Below are positions 9,138-17,820 of a DNA stretch of 64,000 nucleotides, in pieces (position 1 is the first letter of the stretch; the number at the start of each line of letters is the position of its first letter). The DNA is from Leptolyngbya boryana PCC 6306 (GTDB lineage Bacteria; Cyanobacteriota; Cyanobacteriia; Leptolyngbyales; Leptolyngbyaceae), in the NCBI RefSeq assembly GCF_000353285.1, contig NZ_KB731324.1, positions 5,784,577-5,848,576 on the forward strand, written 5' to 3'. Made by a program: the position numbers and the translations under genes. The notes below the pieces were generated by a model that was given only the letters and a program-made list of their open reading frames with translations, was not told the DNA's origin and made no database searches.

Positions 9138-9231
9138 GATCACTCGATCAAAAACTAGGCAACTGTGAGGAACTTTCTCAAACCCGTTGGGGTCATCAAA
9201 GGTGGAACGTAGAAAATACCGTCATCCGCCC

Positions 9232-9891
9232 ATGAGTCAGTCCCTTCCTGTATCCTGGTCATCGATCGAGCCAAAGGTTCATCAGAGTCCAGTGCAAGCA
9301 GAAAAACTCTCCAATTACGATTTAGTGTTGCAATGTCAGACCGGACATCGCCCGGAGAAAGCCGTGTTTGCGGAACTCATGCGGCGGTATCAGTCTCATG
9401 TCGATAAAGTTCTCTATCATTTAGCACCGGATTGGCAAGATCGTGCCGATCTGGCTCAAGAAGTCTGGATTCGGGTCTATCGCAACATCACCCGACTGAA
9501 TGAACCTGTCAAGTTCCGAGGTTGGTTGAGTCGGATTGCGACCAATTTGTTTTACGACGAGCTTCGCAAACGCAAACGCAATACCGCACCCCTGTCTTTG
9601 GATGCACCTTTATCCGTGGATGATGGAGAGGTAGATTGGGAAATCGCCGCAGCAACACCCGGACCTGATGAAGATCTCACCACTCGGGAATTCTACGATC
9701 AGCTCAACGAAGCGATCGCTGACCTCCCCGAAGTCTTCCGTACCACGATCGTGTTACGTGAGATTGAGGGCATGGCATATGAAGAAATTGCTGAACTCAC
9801 TGGAGTGTCACTCGGAACTGTGAAATCGCGGATTGCGAGAGCGCGCCATCGCCTCCAATCGCAACTTCAACAGTACCTTGATGGACAATAA
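9232..9891 (+). CDS. sigG: ECF sigma factor, SigG type
   Basis: Group-4 (ECF) sigma factor of 219 residues that directs RNA polymerase to stress promoters. Region 2 is visible as FAELMRRYQSHVDKVLY through DLAQEVWIRVYRN and FRGWLSRIATNLFYDELRKR. An acidic linker follows. Region 4 is LPEVFRTTIVLREIEGMAYEEIAELTG with the recognition helix TVKSRIARARHRL. The frame opens at a TTG at 9187, but the ATG at 9232 (MSQSLPVSW) fits better. The next gene has anti-sigma architecture, as in the cyanobacterial sigG locus (slr1545/slr1546 in Synechocystis, from memory). Confidence 0.88.
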   Translation: MSQSLPVSWSSIEPKVHQSPVQAEKLSNYDLVLQCQTGHRPEKAVFAELMRRYQSHVDKVLYHLAPDWQDRADLAQEVWIRVYRNITRLNEPVKFRGWLSRIATNLFYDELRKRKRNTAPLSLDAPLSVDDGEVDWEIAAATPGPDEDLTTREFYDQLNEAIADLPEVFRTTIVLREIEGMAYEEIAELTGVSLGTVKSRIARARHRLQSQLQQYLDGQ

Positions 9892-10061
9892 TTTTAAATT
9901 CTCCGTGATATTGCTAAGACTTCAGATTGGCTTTGTTAATATGCTCTCAGATGTATCTCCGCAAGAGCTTTAATATTCTGAGGAGTGAGTGATTACGAGG
10001 AGTGGTTAAGTACACTGAAAATCGTTTGATCTCTGGGCATTCATAAGTGAAGTGACTCTCG

Positions 10062-10583
10062 ATGAACTCCAATTTTGATTCGCTGAATAACGATATGCAA
10101 TCTCCGCTCAATTCACAGTTAAACGCACAAGCCCGCGATCGCTTCGAGTTACTCAGTGCCTATCTCGACGGAGAAGTGACAGCCAGTGAGCGCAAACAGG
10201 TCGAAGAATGGTTAGCAACCGATGCTTCGATCCAACAGCTTCACGCTCGCTTGCTCAAACTTCGTCAGGCATTTCGCTCGATTCCTGCCCCCGCTCCCGT
10301 TCAATCTGTTGAGCAAACAGTTGAACAAGTCATGGCAAAAGTCGATCGCCGTCCAAAACTCCGCTTGGTCTGGGGAGGGGCTGCCATTGCTGCTGCCTTT
10401 ATGGGTGCCGTGACGCTCTTTAGTGTTCGTCAGCCCCAAATGGCACAAGTTCAACCCAAAACTCAACCGACTCTTGAAGCTCAGCAGCAGCCCTCTGACT
10501 CTGACATGATGGTGGCGCTCGATCGCCCAGTTGTGTCAATTAAGATGGCAAATTCTCAACCGCCTTCACGTCAACGCAACTAA
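10062..10583 (+). CDS. Membrane-anchored anti-sigma factor, partner of SigG
   Basis: A 173-residue protein. The N-terminal cytoplasmic helical domain (about residues 25-75) contains LLSAYLDGEVTASERKQVEEWL, the typical anti-sigma start, but lacks the His-Cys-Cys zinc signature. One transmembrane helix (about 104-123, LVWGGAAIAAAFMGAVTLF) follows, then a Gln/Pro-rich exoplasmic tail. Position directly behind sigG indicates that it sequesters SigG at the membrane and releases it on an envelope or light-stress signal. The latter is inference. The 170-nt gap to sigG contains AGGAGTGAG repeats but no clear terminator. Confidence 0.8.
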   Translation: MNSNFDSLNNDMQSPLNSQLNAQARDRFELLSAYLDGEVTASERKQVEEWLATDASIQQLHARLLKLRQAFRSIPAPAPVQSVEQTVEQVMAKVDRRPKLRLVWGGAAIAAAFMGAVTLFSVRQPQMAQVQPKTQPTLEAQQQPSDSDMMVALDRPVVSIKMANSQPPSRQRN

Positions 10584-10607
10584 TCTCAGGTTTGCTGAAG
10601 ATTTCAA

Positions 10608-10640
10608 TCGCCCGTGGTTATTTCACTGCGGGCGATTTTT
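10608..10640 (+). terminator. Intrinsic terminator after the anti-sigma gene
   Basis: TCGCCCG (10608-10614) pairs with CGGGCGA (10629-10635) around a 14-nt loop, followed by five T (10636-10640). It overlaps the 3' end of the convergent GGCT-like gene. Confidence 0.75.
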
Positions 10641-11033
10641 CTGCCAAATTCCGCTGGGAGTCAGAACGCCCTTTAAGCGATCGACTTGCTCTTGCATCAT
10701 CACATACGCCCAAGCTTTCCCTAGTGAGATTTGGTTAAGATCGAAAACTTCAATTTCCTGGCGCTGATAATCGTTCCCTGATCCAAACGGCTCGATCTCG
10801 GTTGGATCATGTTGTTCGTAGTCATCTAGGATTTCTAATATCTCAGCATTCTGGAAAGTTAACAGATAACCGTAAGTCCTTCCATTTCCAGGAACAATTG
10901 CCGGATAACCTAGCTGTAAATGATAGAGAGAGGCGTGAGCGATCGCGCTCTGGCTGGAAATAACGCGATCAGCACAGAGCACATACTGACTTTCACCCGG
11001 TTTGAGCGTGCCGTACACAAAGACCCGAATCAT
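10623..11033 (-). CDS. Gamma-glutamylcyclotransferase-like (AIG2/GGCT fold)
   Basis: A 136-residue protein of the GGCT-like/AIG2 fold. The substrate-cradling loop [12 protein letters not shown] at the N-terminus is diagnostic. The acidic [10 protein letters not shown] in the middle carries the candidate catalytic glutamate, and RQEIEVFD plus a Tyr-rich strand (AWAYVMM) follow. Members act on gamma-glutamyl-amino acids or amines, but the exact substrate is not predictable. Its ATG overlaps the lipA stop by 4 nt (ATGA), so translation is coupled to lipA. Confidence 0.85.
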   Translation of the reverse strand: MIRVFVYGTLKPGESQYVLCADRVISSQSAIAHASLYHLQLGYPAIVPGNGRTYGYLLTFQNAEILEILDDYEQHDPTEIEPFGSGNDYQRQEIEVFDLNQISLGKAWAYVMMQEQVDRLKGVLTPSGIWQKNRPQ

Positions 11034-11956
11034 TCCTCTTCGCCTGCATGATACGAACTGCGGACGAGGGGAGCCGATCGCACATGAGAAAATCCCATGT
11101 CTTTGGCAATCTTGCCCAAACGCTCGAACTCATCCGGATGCCAATATTTCTGAACGGGCAAATGGTCTAAAGAAGGACGCATATATTGACCGATCGTTAC
11201 GCGATCGCACTTGACGGCTCTCAAATCCTGAAGTGTCTCAATCACTTCTTCTTCAGTTTCACCGTGTCCTAACATCAAGCCTGATTTGGTGGGAATCGCC
11301 GAATCGAGTTCTTTGACGATTTCTAAAACTCGAAGCGTGCGATCGTATTTCGCACCTCGGCGCACGGGAGCCTGTAACCGCTTGACGGTTTCAATATTGT
11401 GGTTATAGCAAGCGGGTTGCGCTTTCACGATCGTCTCAATTCGCTGACGCTGCAATTCTTCTGCGGAAAACCCTTCTTGTTTTCCGCCCCAAAAATCAGG
11501 GGTCAGCACTTCAATCTGAGTCTCCGGATTCAATTTGCGAATTTGCTGCATCGTTGCTGCAAACCAACCTGCTCCTTGATCCGGGATGTCATCTCGTGCC
11601 ACCGAAGTTAGCACGACGTATCTCAAGCCGAGTAACTGAACCGATTCCGCCACTTTCTGAGGCTCTTCGGCATCCAGCGGCATGGGCGCGTGCCCTTTAT
11701 CCACCTGACAGAACGCACACGATCGCGTACAAGTTGGCCCCATCAACAGAAACGTCGCCGTCTTCTGGGCATAGCATTCTCCCCGATTTGGACAGCGTCC
11801 TTCCTCACAAATCGTGTGAATTTGGCGCTGTTTAATAATCTGCTGCACAGTTGAAATATCACTGGCATTCCCGATCGAGCGGCGTAACCAGTCTGGCATC
11901 GCAGCAACCAAGGCACGACGTTCAGAAATTGTCGAAGGATTCGTTTGGGAAGACAT
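11030..11956 (-). CDS. lipA: Lipoyl synthase LipA
   Basis: Radical-SAM enzyme that inserts two sulfurs into octanoyl-E2/GcvH to make lipoyl groups. The 308-residue protein carries both iron-sulfur motifs: the auxiliary cluster [12 protein letters not shown] (Cys 50, 55, 61) and the radical-SAM CTRSCAFC (Cys 76, 80, 83). The C-terminal RSSYHAGE provides the serine ligand of the auxiliary cluster. GLMLGHGET and TIGQYMRPS are typical. It is the first gene of a pair with the GGCT-like gene. Confidence 0.96.
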   Translation of the reverse strand: MSSQTNPSTISERRALVAAMPDWLRRSIGNASDISTVQQIIKQRQIHTICEEGRCPNRGECYAQKTATFLLMGPTCTRSCAFCQVDKGHAPMPLDAEEPQKVAESVQLLGLRYVVLTSVARDDIPDQGAGWFAATMQQIRKLNPETQIEVLTPDFWGGKQEGFSAEELQRQRIETIVKAQPACYNHNIETVKRLQAPVRRGAKYDRTLRVLEIVKELDSAIPTKSGLMLGHGETEEEVIETLQDLRAVKCDRVTIGQYMRPSLDHLPVQKYWHPDEFERLGKIAKDMGFSHVRSAPLVRSSYHAGEEE

Positions 11957-12235
11957 AAACGGGGGAATGCTAGGGGTCAGATGAATAAAAACTTGGCAAA
12001 AGCCAACAGCTTAGAAGATAAAGTTTTGTTGCCTATGTCAATTATAAAGTGAGAAACTCATCGGCTCGACGCTGTAGTGTTCCTTCACGAAAAGTCAGTA
12101 TCATTTAGCACGATCGCGGCTATCATTTCTACTGCTGAGTTTCTCGGTCAGGGGTGCAGTATTCACGGGTCGCATCGTTTTCCCGACCATCCTGACCGAT
12201 GTTGTTTCCCAGATCACCCGTAGAGGAGTTCAGTT

Positions 12236-12784
12236 GTGGCTAGTCACAAAGTTATTGTTATCGATGATAGCGCCGTGATTCGGAACATGGTGCGTGACAT
12301 GTTGCCGAAAGGCAATTTTGAGGTTTTGGAAGCAAAAGACGGAGTGCAAGGGATTACCCTGATTCGTCAGGAGCGTCCAACTCTGATTATGTTAGATTTC
12401 CTGCTGCCGCGGATGAGCGGTTGGGAAGTGTACCAGCAAATTCAGAGCCAGCCTGAACTACAAACGATTCCTTTAGTACTGATGTCGGGACGTAAGGAAG
12501 AGGTTGAGGAAAAGCTGCAAGAGCCGTTTGAGTATTTTGAGTTTGTGCAGAAGCCATTTGACCAGAAGGGTCTAATTGATGCCATTAAAACGGCAATGGC
12601 AAAAGCGAAGCGTCGCCCGGCTCCGGTTGCACCAGTTGCTCCGGTTGCTGAGACCACAAGTGGCGCAGACGCAGCTGAAATTGCAGCCCTGAATCAGAAG
12701 ATCGTGAAGATGCAGGCTGAAATTGATGGAATGAAGAAGCAAATGGGTCAGCTTTTAGCGTTTGTGAAGCAGAAGTTGAAGTAA
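12236..12784 (+). CDS. Response regulator, receiver domain with coiled-coil tail
   Basis: A CheY-like receiver (about residues 1-120): acidic pair D10-D11, phosphoacceptor D54 in LIMLDFLLP, Ser84 and Lys106 in the KPF motif. There is no DNA-binding domain. A Pro/Ala linker (APVAPVAPVAE) leads to a C-terminal coiled coil (about 145-180, IAALNQKIVKMQAEIDGMKKQM), probably for oligomerisation or partner docking. The start is GTG at 12236 with GAGGAG 9 nt upstream. No kinase is adjacent, so the pathway is unknown. Confidence 0.85.
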   Translation: MASHKVIVIDDSAVIRNMVRDMLPKGNFEVLEAKDGVQGITLIRQERPTLIMLDFLLPRMSGWEVYQQIQSQPELQTIPLVLMSGRKEEVEEKLQEPFEYFEFVQKPFDQKGLIDAIKTAMAKAKRRPAPVAPVAPVAETTSGADAAEIAALNQKIVKMQAEIDGMKKQMGQLLAFVKQKLK

Positions 12785-12801
12785 TTTTGATGAATATAGG
12801 G

Positions 12802-12836
12802 CGCTACGGAAGTTCTCACCTCCGTAGCGTTTTTTA
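12802..12836 (+). terminator. Intrinsic terminator after the response regulator
   Basis: CGCTACGGA (12802-12810) pairs with TCCGTAGCG (12821-12829), followed by a run of T. It slightly overlaps the 3' end of the convergent carotenoid oxygenase gene. Confidence 0.85.
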
Positions 12837-14261
12837 TTGAGCAGGTTTCCATGTCCCATGAAATCCGAGAGGGATGACTTCCGGCAATGCTAATCGACAT
12901 ACGGGCTGATCATCTAAATGCTCACTATCGAACACCCAAACTTCACTACTATCTGTACGCGCATCGTAAACAACGGTAATAATCCAACCTTGATTGGCAT
13001 CGATCGCATCAGGTGCGTAAATCGGTTCCATTGGATAGCGATTCTCCCCACAGTCAGCTTCGATCAGCGTTTCAGTTTTCCGATCGAATCTCCCGATCGC
13101 GCCAAAGAAATCTTTCGTCGAATCGCTGCCTTTACGATGCATTGCTAAATAGGTATAGCGCCAGTCTTGTCCCACATCGACTGGGTTTACCACCGGAAAT
13201 TCTAAGTGTCGATCGACGAGTTCCTGCTGCTCGAATACTTTCCCCGTTTTCGGATTGACTCGAACTTGCCACAGGGTCGATTTTGCGGAGGTATGCGTCT
13301 CGCCCGTGGCAACCTGTCTGAGGTATTCATTAGTATTGAAGTCGGGGAGGCGGATGATATCAACGATCGCATTGCCATCCTCATCCACACAAGCATTGCC
13401 AAAATGCCATTGATACCAAGGATCAGTTTCGCCTTTGCTCACCAGTTGTAGCGTTTCTCGATCGAAGACCAACACTTGAGTTCCGAGTTCTGGCTTCCAG
13501 TCGAACGACTCGCTAAAACTCTTAATTCTTGCTAACAGCAAAAACGGATTCAACCGTACAGGCGAAACAAAAAAGAGTAAATACTGACCTGCCATCACAA
13601 AATCGTGGATGAGCGGAAAGCCGTCTAGGGTGTAGCTATTTCGCTGCTTGAGTTTGCCATTTGCATCGACACAATACAAATTCAGAACCGGGTCTTTCCC
13701 AACGGTCACACCGAAATTGTAGATATCTCCGGTTTTGGGGTCACGTTTTGGATGAGCAGAAAAAGGAATTGACTCCGGTAAGCTTCCTAAAGGGTCAGGT
13801 TCTCCAGTCTCTAAGGTTTCTAGATTGAGCGTGTACGGATGTGCGCCTTCCCAGAGAGCGAGTAAGCGATCGCTCAATGCCAACACTGAGGTATTTGCCG
13901 CATTTTTCAAGCCTTTCGTAAAGCGATTGATCAATCCTCCGGGTGGCAACATGCCATAACCGCTGTACATCAATCGCCCCGCCCGTTCCTCATTGAGAAA
14001 TTCTGGCGTTTCCACATAGCGATAAACCCCCGTTGCGCCCGCCTCTTTGAAATGCACGGCTAAGATTGCGCCATCGCCATCAAACCAATGTCCAACTCGC
14101 GTATTGCCGCGTTCTAGGCGACCGGGACCGTTGCGGTAGAGTGAGCCTCTCAAGCCTTCGGGAATTTTGCCAGATAAAATTGGCAGAGCCGTGGCTGAAA
14201 AGCCTTTGGCAGTATGAAGAACAGATTGAGTCCAAGGTTGTGATTTTACAGCGGTGACCAT
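12834..14261 (-). CDS. Carotenoid/apocarotenoid cleavage oxygenase (RPE65 family)
   Basis: Non-heme iron dioxygenase of 475 residues that cleaves carotenoids or apocarotenoids at a double bond. All four iron-ligand histidines are present: H170 (FSAHPK), H219 (LIHDF), H286 (WHFGNA) and H468 (GFHGTW). Second-shell motifs GSLYRNGPG and HWFDGDGA are intact. Length and spacing are close to Synechocystis apocarotenoid-15,15'-oxygenase, so a retinal-forming enzyme is plausible, but regiospecificity cannot be read from sequence. It is the last gene of a compact operon with devB, a DUF3291-like gene, devC and devA, only 10 nt after devA. Confidence 0.92.
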   Translation of the reverse strand: MVTAVKSQPWTQSVLHTAKGFSATALPILSGKIPEGLRGSLYRNGPGRLERGNTRVGHWFDGDGAILAVHFKEAGATGVYRYVETPEFLNEERAGRLMYSGYGMLPPGGLINRFTKGLKNAANTSVLALSDRLLALWEGAHPYTLNLETLETGEPDPLGSLPESIPFSAHPKRDPKTGDIYNFGVTVGKDPVLNLYCVDANGKLKQRNSYTLDGFPLIHDFVMAGQYLLFFVSPVRLNPFLLLARIKSFSESFDWKPELGTQVLVFDRETLQLVSKGETDPWYQWHFGNACVDEDGNAIVDIIRLPDFNTNEYLRQVATGETHTSAKSTLWQVRVNPKTGKVFEQQELVDRHLEFPVVNPVDVGQDWRYTYLAMHRKGSDSTKDFFGAIGRFDRKTETLIEADCGENRYPMEPIYAPDAIDANQGWIITVVYDARTDSSEVWVFDSEHLDDQPVCRLALPEVIPLGFHGTWKPAQ

Positions 14262-14271
14262 AATTTTTTTC

Positions 14272-14943
14272 TTAGTTTAGTAGCTTGCCATCTTCGAGTT
14301 CGACAATTCGATCGGCGATATCTAAAATCCGATTGTCGTGAGTGACGAGTAAAATCGTGCAGCCTTGTTCTTGGGCAAGTTTTTGCATGAGTTCAACGAC
14401 ATCTCGACCGGATTTTTTATCGAGTGCAGCAGTCGGTTCGTCGGCAAGAACAATTTTGGGATGACTCACTAGCGCACGAGCGATCGCGACTCTTTGTTTT
14501 TGTCCACCCGATAAGTCTGCGGGATAGTAATCCATCCGATGTTCTAATCCGACCGCAGTGAGAATTTCTTCTGCCATTGTCGAAGCAGTTTTATAAGGGG
14601 TTTCGCTTAATTCTAGCGGCATCATGACGTTCTCTCGTACAGTCAGACATTCGAGAAGGTTGTGTGCTTGAAAGATGTAGCCTAACTGCTGTCTTGCTTG
14701 AACAAGCTGAAGTTTGCTGGCATTTGAGAGGTTTTGTCCGAGAACATTGAGCGTGCCGGATTGCGTCGATCGTAGACATCCGATTAAGCTCAAAAGCGTT
14801 GTTTTACCTGAGCCGGAAGGCCCTGTCATGATTACAATTTCGCCGCTTTGAATGTTGAGATTGATGCCAGACAGAACTTGTTTTTTGAGTTGACCTTGAC
14901 CGTAGTAATGATCGAGGTTCTGAATGGAAATTGCGGTGTTCAT
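14272..14943 (-). CDS. devA: ABC exporter ATPase, DevA family
   Basis: ATP-binding subunit of a DevBCA-type ATP-driven exporter, 223 residues. It has Walker A GPSGSGKTT (41-49), the Q-loop near IFQAHNLL, signature LSGGQKQR (143-150), Walker B IVLADEP and switch His in LVTHDNR. It belongs to the MacB/LolD-like family, which partners a FtsX-like permease and an HlyD-like fusion protein; both are encoded upstream in the same operon. In heterocyst-forming cyanobacteria DevBCA exports glycolipids. Here the neighbouring carotenoid oxygenase suggests another lipid or apocarotenoid cargo (inference). Confidence 0.92.
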   Translation of the reverse strand: MNTAISIQNLDHYYGQGQLKKQVLSGINLNIQSGEIVIMTGPSGSGKTTLLSLIGCLRSTQSGTLNVLGQNLSNASKLQLVQARQQLGYIFQAHNLLECLTVRENVMMPLELSETPYKTASTMAEEILTAVGLEHRMDYYPADLSGGQKQRVAIARALVSHPKIVLADEPTAALDKKSGRDVVELMQKLAQEQGCTILLVTHDNRILDIADRIVELEDGKLLN

Positions 14944-14945
14944 GA

Positions 14946-16106
14946 TTAGAAAATATCTGCGGGGTCAGCCGATCGCAGTTTTCTGACCGAAATTGCGGCT
15001 GAGATTGTACACATCATTGCAGTTAGCATTAACACAAATGTTGCTCGTCCTATGGTCATCACCATGGGTAAAAGTGTTGCTTGTCTTGTGACCTGATAGA
15101 AGCCTAGAGAAATCGCAAACCCAGGCAGAAATCCAATAAATGCCAGAATCAGTGCTTCTTGGAAGACAACTGAAAGCAAATAAGTATCTCGAAATCCAAT
15201 TGCTTTCAGCGTTGCATATTCCGGTAAGTGATCAGTTACATCACTGTAGAGAATCTGATAAACCACAACTGCACCCACAATAAAACCAATCACTGCGCCC
15301 AAATCAAACACATAACCAACGGGTGTGCTCGTGTTCCAAAAACTCTTTTCTTGCTCCATAAATTCCGCTTTTGACATGATTCGGACATCATTTGGCAAGC
15401 CCGATCGCAGATTTTGCAGCACTTGATCCAAATTCGCATCCGATCGCAGTTTCACAACTCCCACATCAATCAAGCCTTTCTGCCGCCGCTCTCGAAACAT
15501 CCGCAAAAAGTTCAAATCGCTCGTAATCATGTGCCCGTTAATTCCAAACGAAGTTCCGAGCTTAAACAATCCAACGACATCCACTCGTCGATGCTCAACT
15601 TCAGTCGTCACATTTCCCGAAGCTTGAAATAATTGCGGAATTCTCCCAAATTCTTGCCGCGCTCCTGCATCAAACAGTACAGTATCAGGGCGTTTTAGCA
15701 ATTCAGTATTTGATTTCACTTCTGGTAACAGAATTGTTTGATCATCTGGATTAATGCCAATTGCATAAAGATTCCAAATCTGCTGATTTTCTGGATTCTT
15801 CCACTGAACTGGGCTGAGATAAACGGGCGTGACTGATTCAACTCCTGAATAGCCTAATGCTTGATACAATCGCCGTTCTGTAAATCGATCGAGAGAAATT
15901 ACGGCTTTATAGCGATCGCTGACTAGAAAAATCTCGCCATCCAAAACCTGATGAAGCTGAACGGCTCCTTCAAATAACGCACTGCGAAATCCCATTTGCA
16001 AGAACATCAAGACATCGGCAAAAGCAATTCCCGCGATCGCAACAATCATTCGTCCCCGTTCTTTGGTCAGTTGCTTCCAAGCTAACGGAATTCTGCGTTT
16101 CAGCAT
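14946..16106 (-). CDS. devC: ABC exporter permease, DevC family
   Basis: A 386-residue FtsX/MacB-like permease: N-terminal transmembrane helix (about 18-42), a large periplasmic domain, and three C-terminal helices (about 265-290, 315-340, 345-370). The periplasmic segment includes SPVQWKNPENQQIWNLYAIG and ITSDLNFLRMF, typical of DevC. It is 2 nt upstream of devA and 7 nt downstream of the DUF3291-like gene, so all are translated from one mRNA. Together with DevA and DevB it should form a tripartite efflux pump using TolC. Confidence 0.92.
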   Translation of the reverse strand: MLKRRIPLAWKQLTKERGRMIVAIAGIAFADVLMFLQMGFRSALFEGAVQLHQVLDGEIFLVSDRYKAVISLDRFTERRLYQALGYSGVESVTPVYLSPVQWKNPENQQIWNLYAIGINPDDQTILLPEVKSNTELLKRPDTVLFDAGARQEFGRIPQLFQASGNVTTEVEHRRVDVVGLFKLGTSFGINGHMITSDLNFLRMFRERRQKGLIDVGVVKLRSDANLDQVLQNLRSGLPNDVRIMSKAEFMEQEKSFWNTSTPVGYVFDLGAVIGFIVGAVVVYQILYSDVTDHLPEYATLKAIGFRDTYLLSVVFQEALILAFIGFLPGFAISLGFYQVTRQATLLPMVMTIGRATFVLMLTAMMCTISAAISVRKLRSADPADIF

Positions 16107-16113
16107 AAAAGCC

Positions 16114-16503
16114 TCAATTAAATCGATGGTTTTGGTGCGCGATCGAGGGATGCGTCAATGAGCTAAATCGACCGCTCGTAAACATTGCCGTTTCAGCCTC
16201 TTCCCAAGTTGTTGAGGTTGCCCTTTCTGATTGCCAATGAACGACCGAAGCTTCATCACACCAATTTTGCAGTTTTGGCATGACTTCTCGATGAGAACCC
16301 GATCTCATAAACGATCGCATCGATGCTTCATCTTCCCAAACCGTCTTTGTCCAAAACACATTTTTGCCCGCTGCTCGAATGGTTGAAGCTAAGTTGCCTT
16401 GAGCTTGTTTTGCTTGTTGGTTGCTTTTGAAGGAATACCAGAGAAATGCTGGAAGAAATCGAACAGAGCGCACTCGTAAGCGCGTGACAGAAATCAAGGG
16501 CAT
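16114..16503 (-). CDS. DUF3291/antibiotic-biosynthesis-monooxygenase-like protein
   Basis: A 129-residue protein with a predicted ferredoxin-like alpha/beta barrel. Visible family traits are RLRVRSVRFLPAF at the N-terminus, FWTKTVWEDEASMRSFMRSGSHREVM (in two parts), and SVVHWQSE. Relatives of this fold include cofactor-less monooxygenases and heme-degrading enzymes, but DUF3291 members have no settled activity. It is inserted between devB and devC, which are normally adjacent, in an operon ending with a carotenoid oxygenase. This suggests modification or sensing of the transported compound (inference). The C-terminal 25 residues are unconserved-looking. Confidence 0.75.
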   Translation of the reverse strand: MPLISVTRLRVRSVRFLPAFLWYSFKSNQQAKQAQGNLASTIRAAGKNVFWTKTVWEDEASMRSFMRSGSHREVMPKLQNWCDEASVVHWQSERATSTTWEEAETAMFTSGRFSSLTHPSIAHQNHRFN

Positions 16504-16536
16504 TGTTTTACTCCTAAAATTAGCGAAGATCAGTAA

Positions 16537-17688
16537 TTATTGAAGGCCGATCGCGATTTGCAGTTTCATATTCGTTAAGCCTGCAACGCTCTGACTGTCC
16601 TCTGGATCGAGTCGAACTTTGACTTCAACCACTCGCGCATCGATCGATGCCGCTGGATCGGTGTTCAAAACATCTTTCTTGGCAACTTCTAAGCCAATTT
16701 CGTCTACTTTGCCTTTGAGCGATCGTGCGAGTTTTCCACCCGATACGCTCGTCATCGTTGCTGCCTGTCCGACTCGAATCTTTGGCAAATCGGTCTCATA
16801 CACTTCGGCAACGGCATACATCACATCCGTTTGCCCGATCGAGACAATTCCATTTTTGCTATCGATGATCTCGCCTTCCCAGGTATGAACTTTGAGAATC
16901 TGCCCATCTCTCGGCGCACGAACGACTGTTAAATCCAGCTCTGCTTGAGTTTGTTGAACAGCAGCGATCGCACTTTGCACCTCTGCCTGTGCTGCCTCGA
17001 TATCCACCGGACGCACCTCAGCAATCCGATCTAACGTGGCTTCGGCTTCTTTGACTTGTTTCGCAATCGTTTCGGCTGCCTGTCTTCGATTGGCTTTTGC
17101 TTCTGCTAATTGCTGACGCGAAACATCTAAGGTTAATCGTTTCCCATCTTTGAGAGAAGTGGAAATCGCACCCTGTTTTTCTAAGAATTCGTATCGCTGA
17201 AATTCCAATTCGGCATTTTTTACTTCTGCTTCTAATTTCGCGATCGCCGCATCTTTCGCTGCCACATCCTCACGCAATTGCACTTCAGTGCGATCAATCG
17301 TTGCCTGCTGTGCAGAAATCTCTCCCCGCTTCGCGCCTGCTTCCACCTGCGCCAATTTTGCTTGAGCAATTCCGACTCGCTTCTGGGCTTGAGTTAAAGC
17401 TGCTAAAGCGCGATCGTGCGTATCCAACACGGCAATGATTTGACCTTTGCGGACTCGATCTCCCAACTTCACCCGCAATTCAGCAATTCGACTTCCAGGC
17501 GGATTGGCTGCCAGTTGGATCACTTCTCCTTTCGGTTCTAATCTCCCCAATGCCGTTATCGCTTGAATGGCAGGAGCATCAGAAATCGCAACTGCCACCG
17601 TTTTCGGACGAAATTGATAGAGCGCGATCGCCCCAAACGCTGTCAAAATAACCGCAATTCCAATCGATCGTGGTTGAATCTGCTGCAT
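16537..17688 (-). CDS. devB: ABC exporter membrane fusion protein, DevB family
   Basis: HlyD-type periplasmic adaptor of 383 residues. It has an N-terminal membrane anchor (about 10-26), a split lipoyl/biotinyl-like domain (GRLEPKGEVIQLA, then VVRAPRDGQILKVHTWEGE), a long coiled-coil hairpin (about 95-235, rich in Ala/Glu/Lys), and a beta-barrel domain ending KVRLDPEDSQSVAGLTNMKLQIAIGL. It connects the DevAC pump to an outer-membrane TolC. It is the first gene of the operon. Its promoter region is shared with divergent padR and carries three palindromes. Confidence 0.92.
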   Translation of the reverse strand: MQQIQPRSIGIAVILTAFGAIALYQFRPKTVAVAISDAPAIQAITALGRLEPKGEVIQLAANPPGSRIAELRVKLGDRVRKGQIIAVLDTHDRALAALTQAQKRVGIAQAKLAQVEAGAKRGEISAQQATIDRTEVQLREDVAAKDAAIAKLEAEVKNAELEFQRYEFLEKQGAISTSLKDGKRLTLDVSRQQLAEAKANRRQAAETIAKQVKEAEATLDRIAEVRPVDIEAAQAEVQSAIAAVQQTQAELDLTVVRAPRDGQILKVHTWEGEIIDSKNGIVSIGQTDVMYAVAEVYETDLPKIRVGQAATMTSVSGGKLARSLKGKVDEIGLEVAKKDVLNTDPAASIDARVVEVKVRLDPEDSQSVAGLTNMKLQIAIGLQ

Positions 17689-17708
17689 AGTTTTAACTCC
17701 TAATTACT

Positions 17709-17789
17709 ATGCACTTAGTTGCATAACACTTGCTAGAATATATGCAACTAATTGAATATGTCAACAGTTTTGTATGCAAAAAATTGCAT
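17709..17789. promoter_or_regulatory. Three PadR-type operator copies between devB and padR
   Basis: Three 16-bp elements follow the pattern ATGCA-N6-TGCAT. They are ATGCACTTAGTTGCAT (17709-17724), the degenerate ATGCAACTAATTGAAT (17742-17757) and ATGCAAAAAATTGCAT (17774-17789). Start-to-start spacing is 33 and 32 bp, about three helical turns each, so a dimer could bind all three on one DNA face. An 11-bp inverted repeat, TTAGTTGCATA/TATGCAACTAA, also spans the first two. The position suggests autoregulation and control of the exporter operon. Confidence 0.7.
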
Positions 17790-17820
17790 TTAAGATTCAA
17801 ATGGTTTGAGGTTCAAATTT

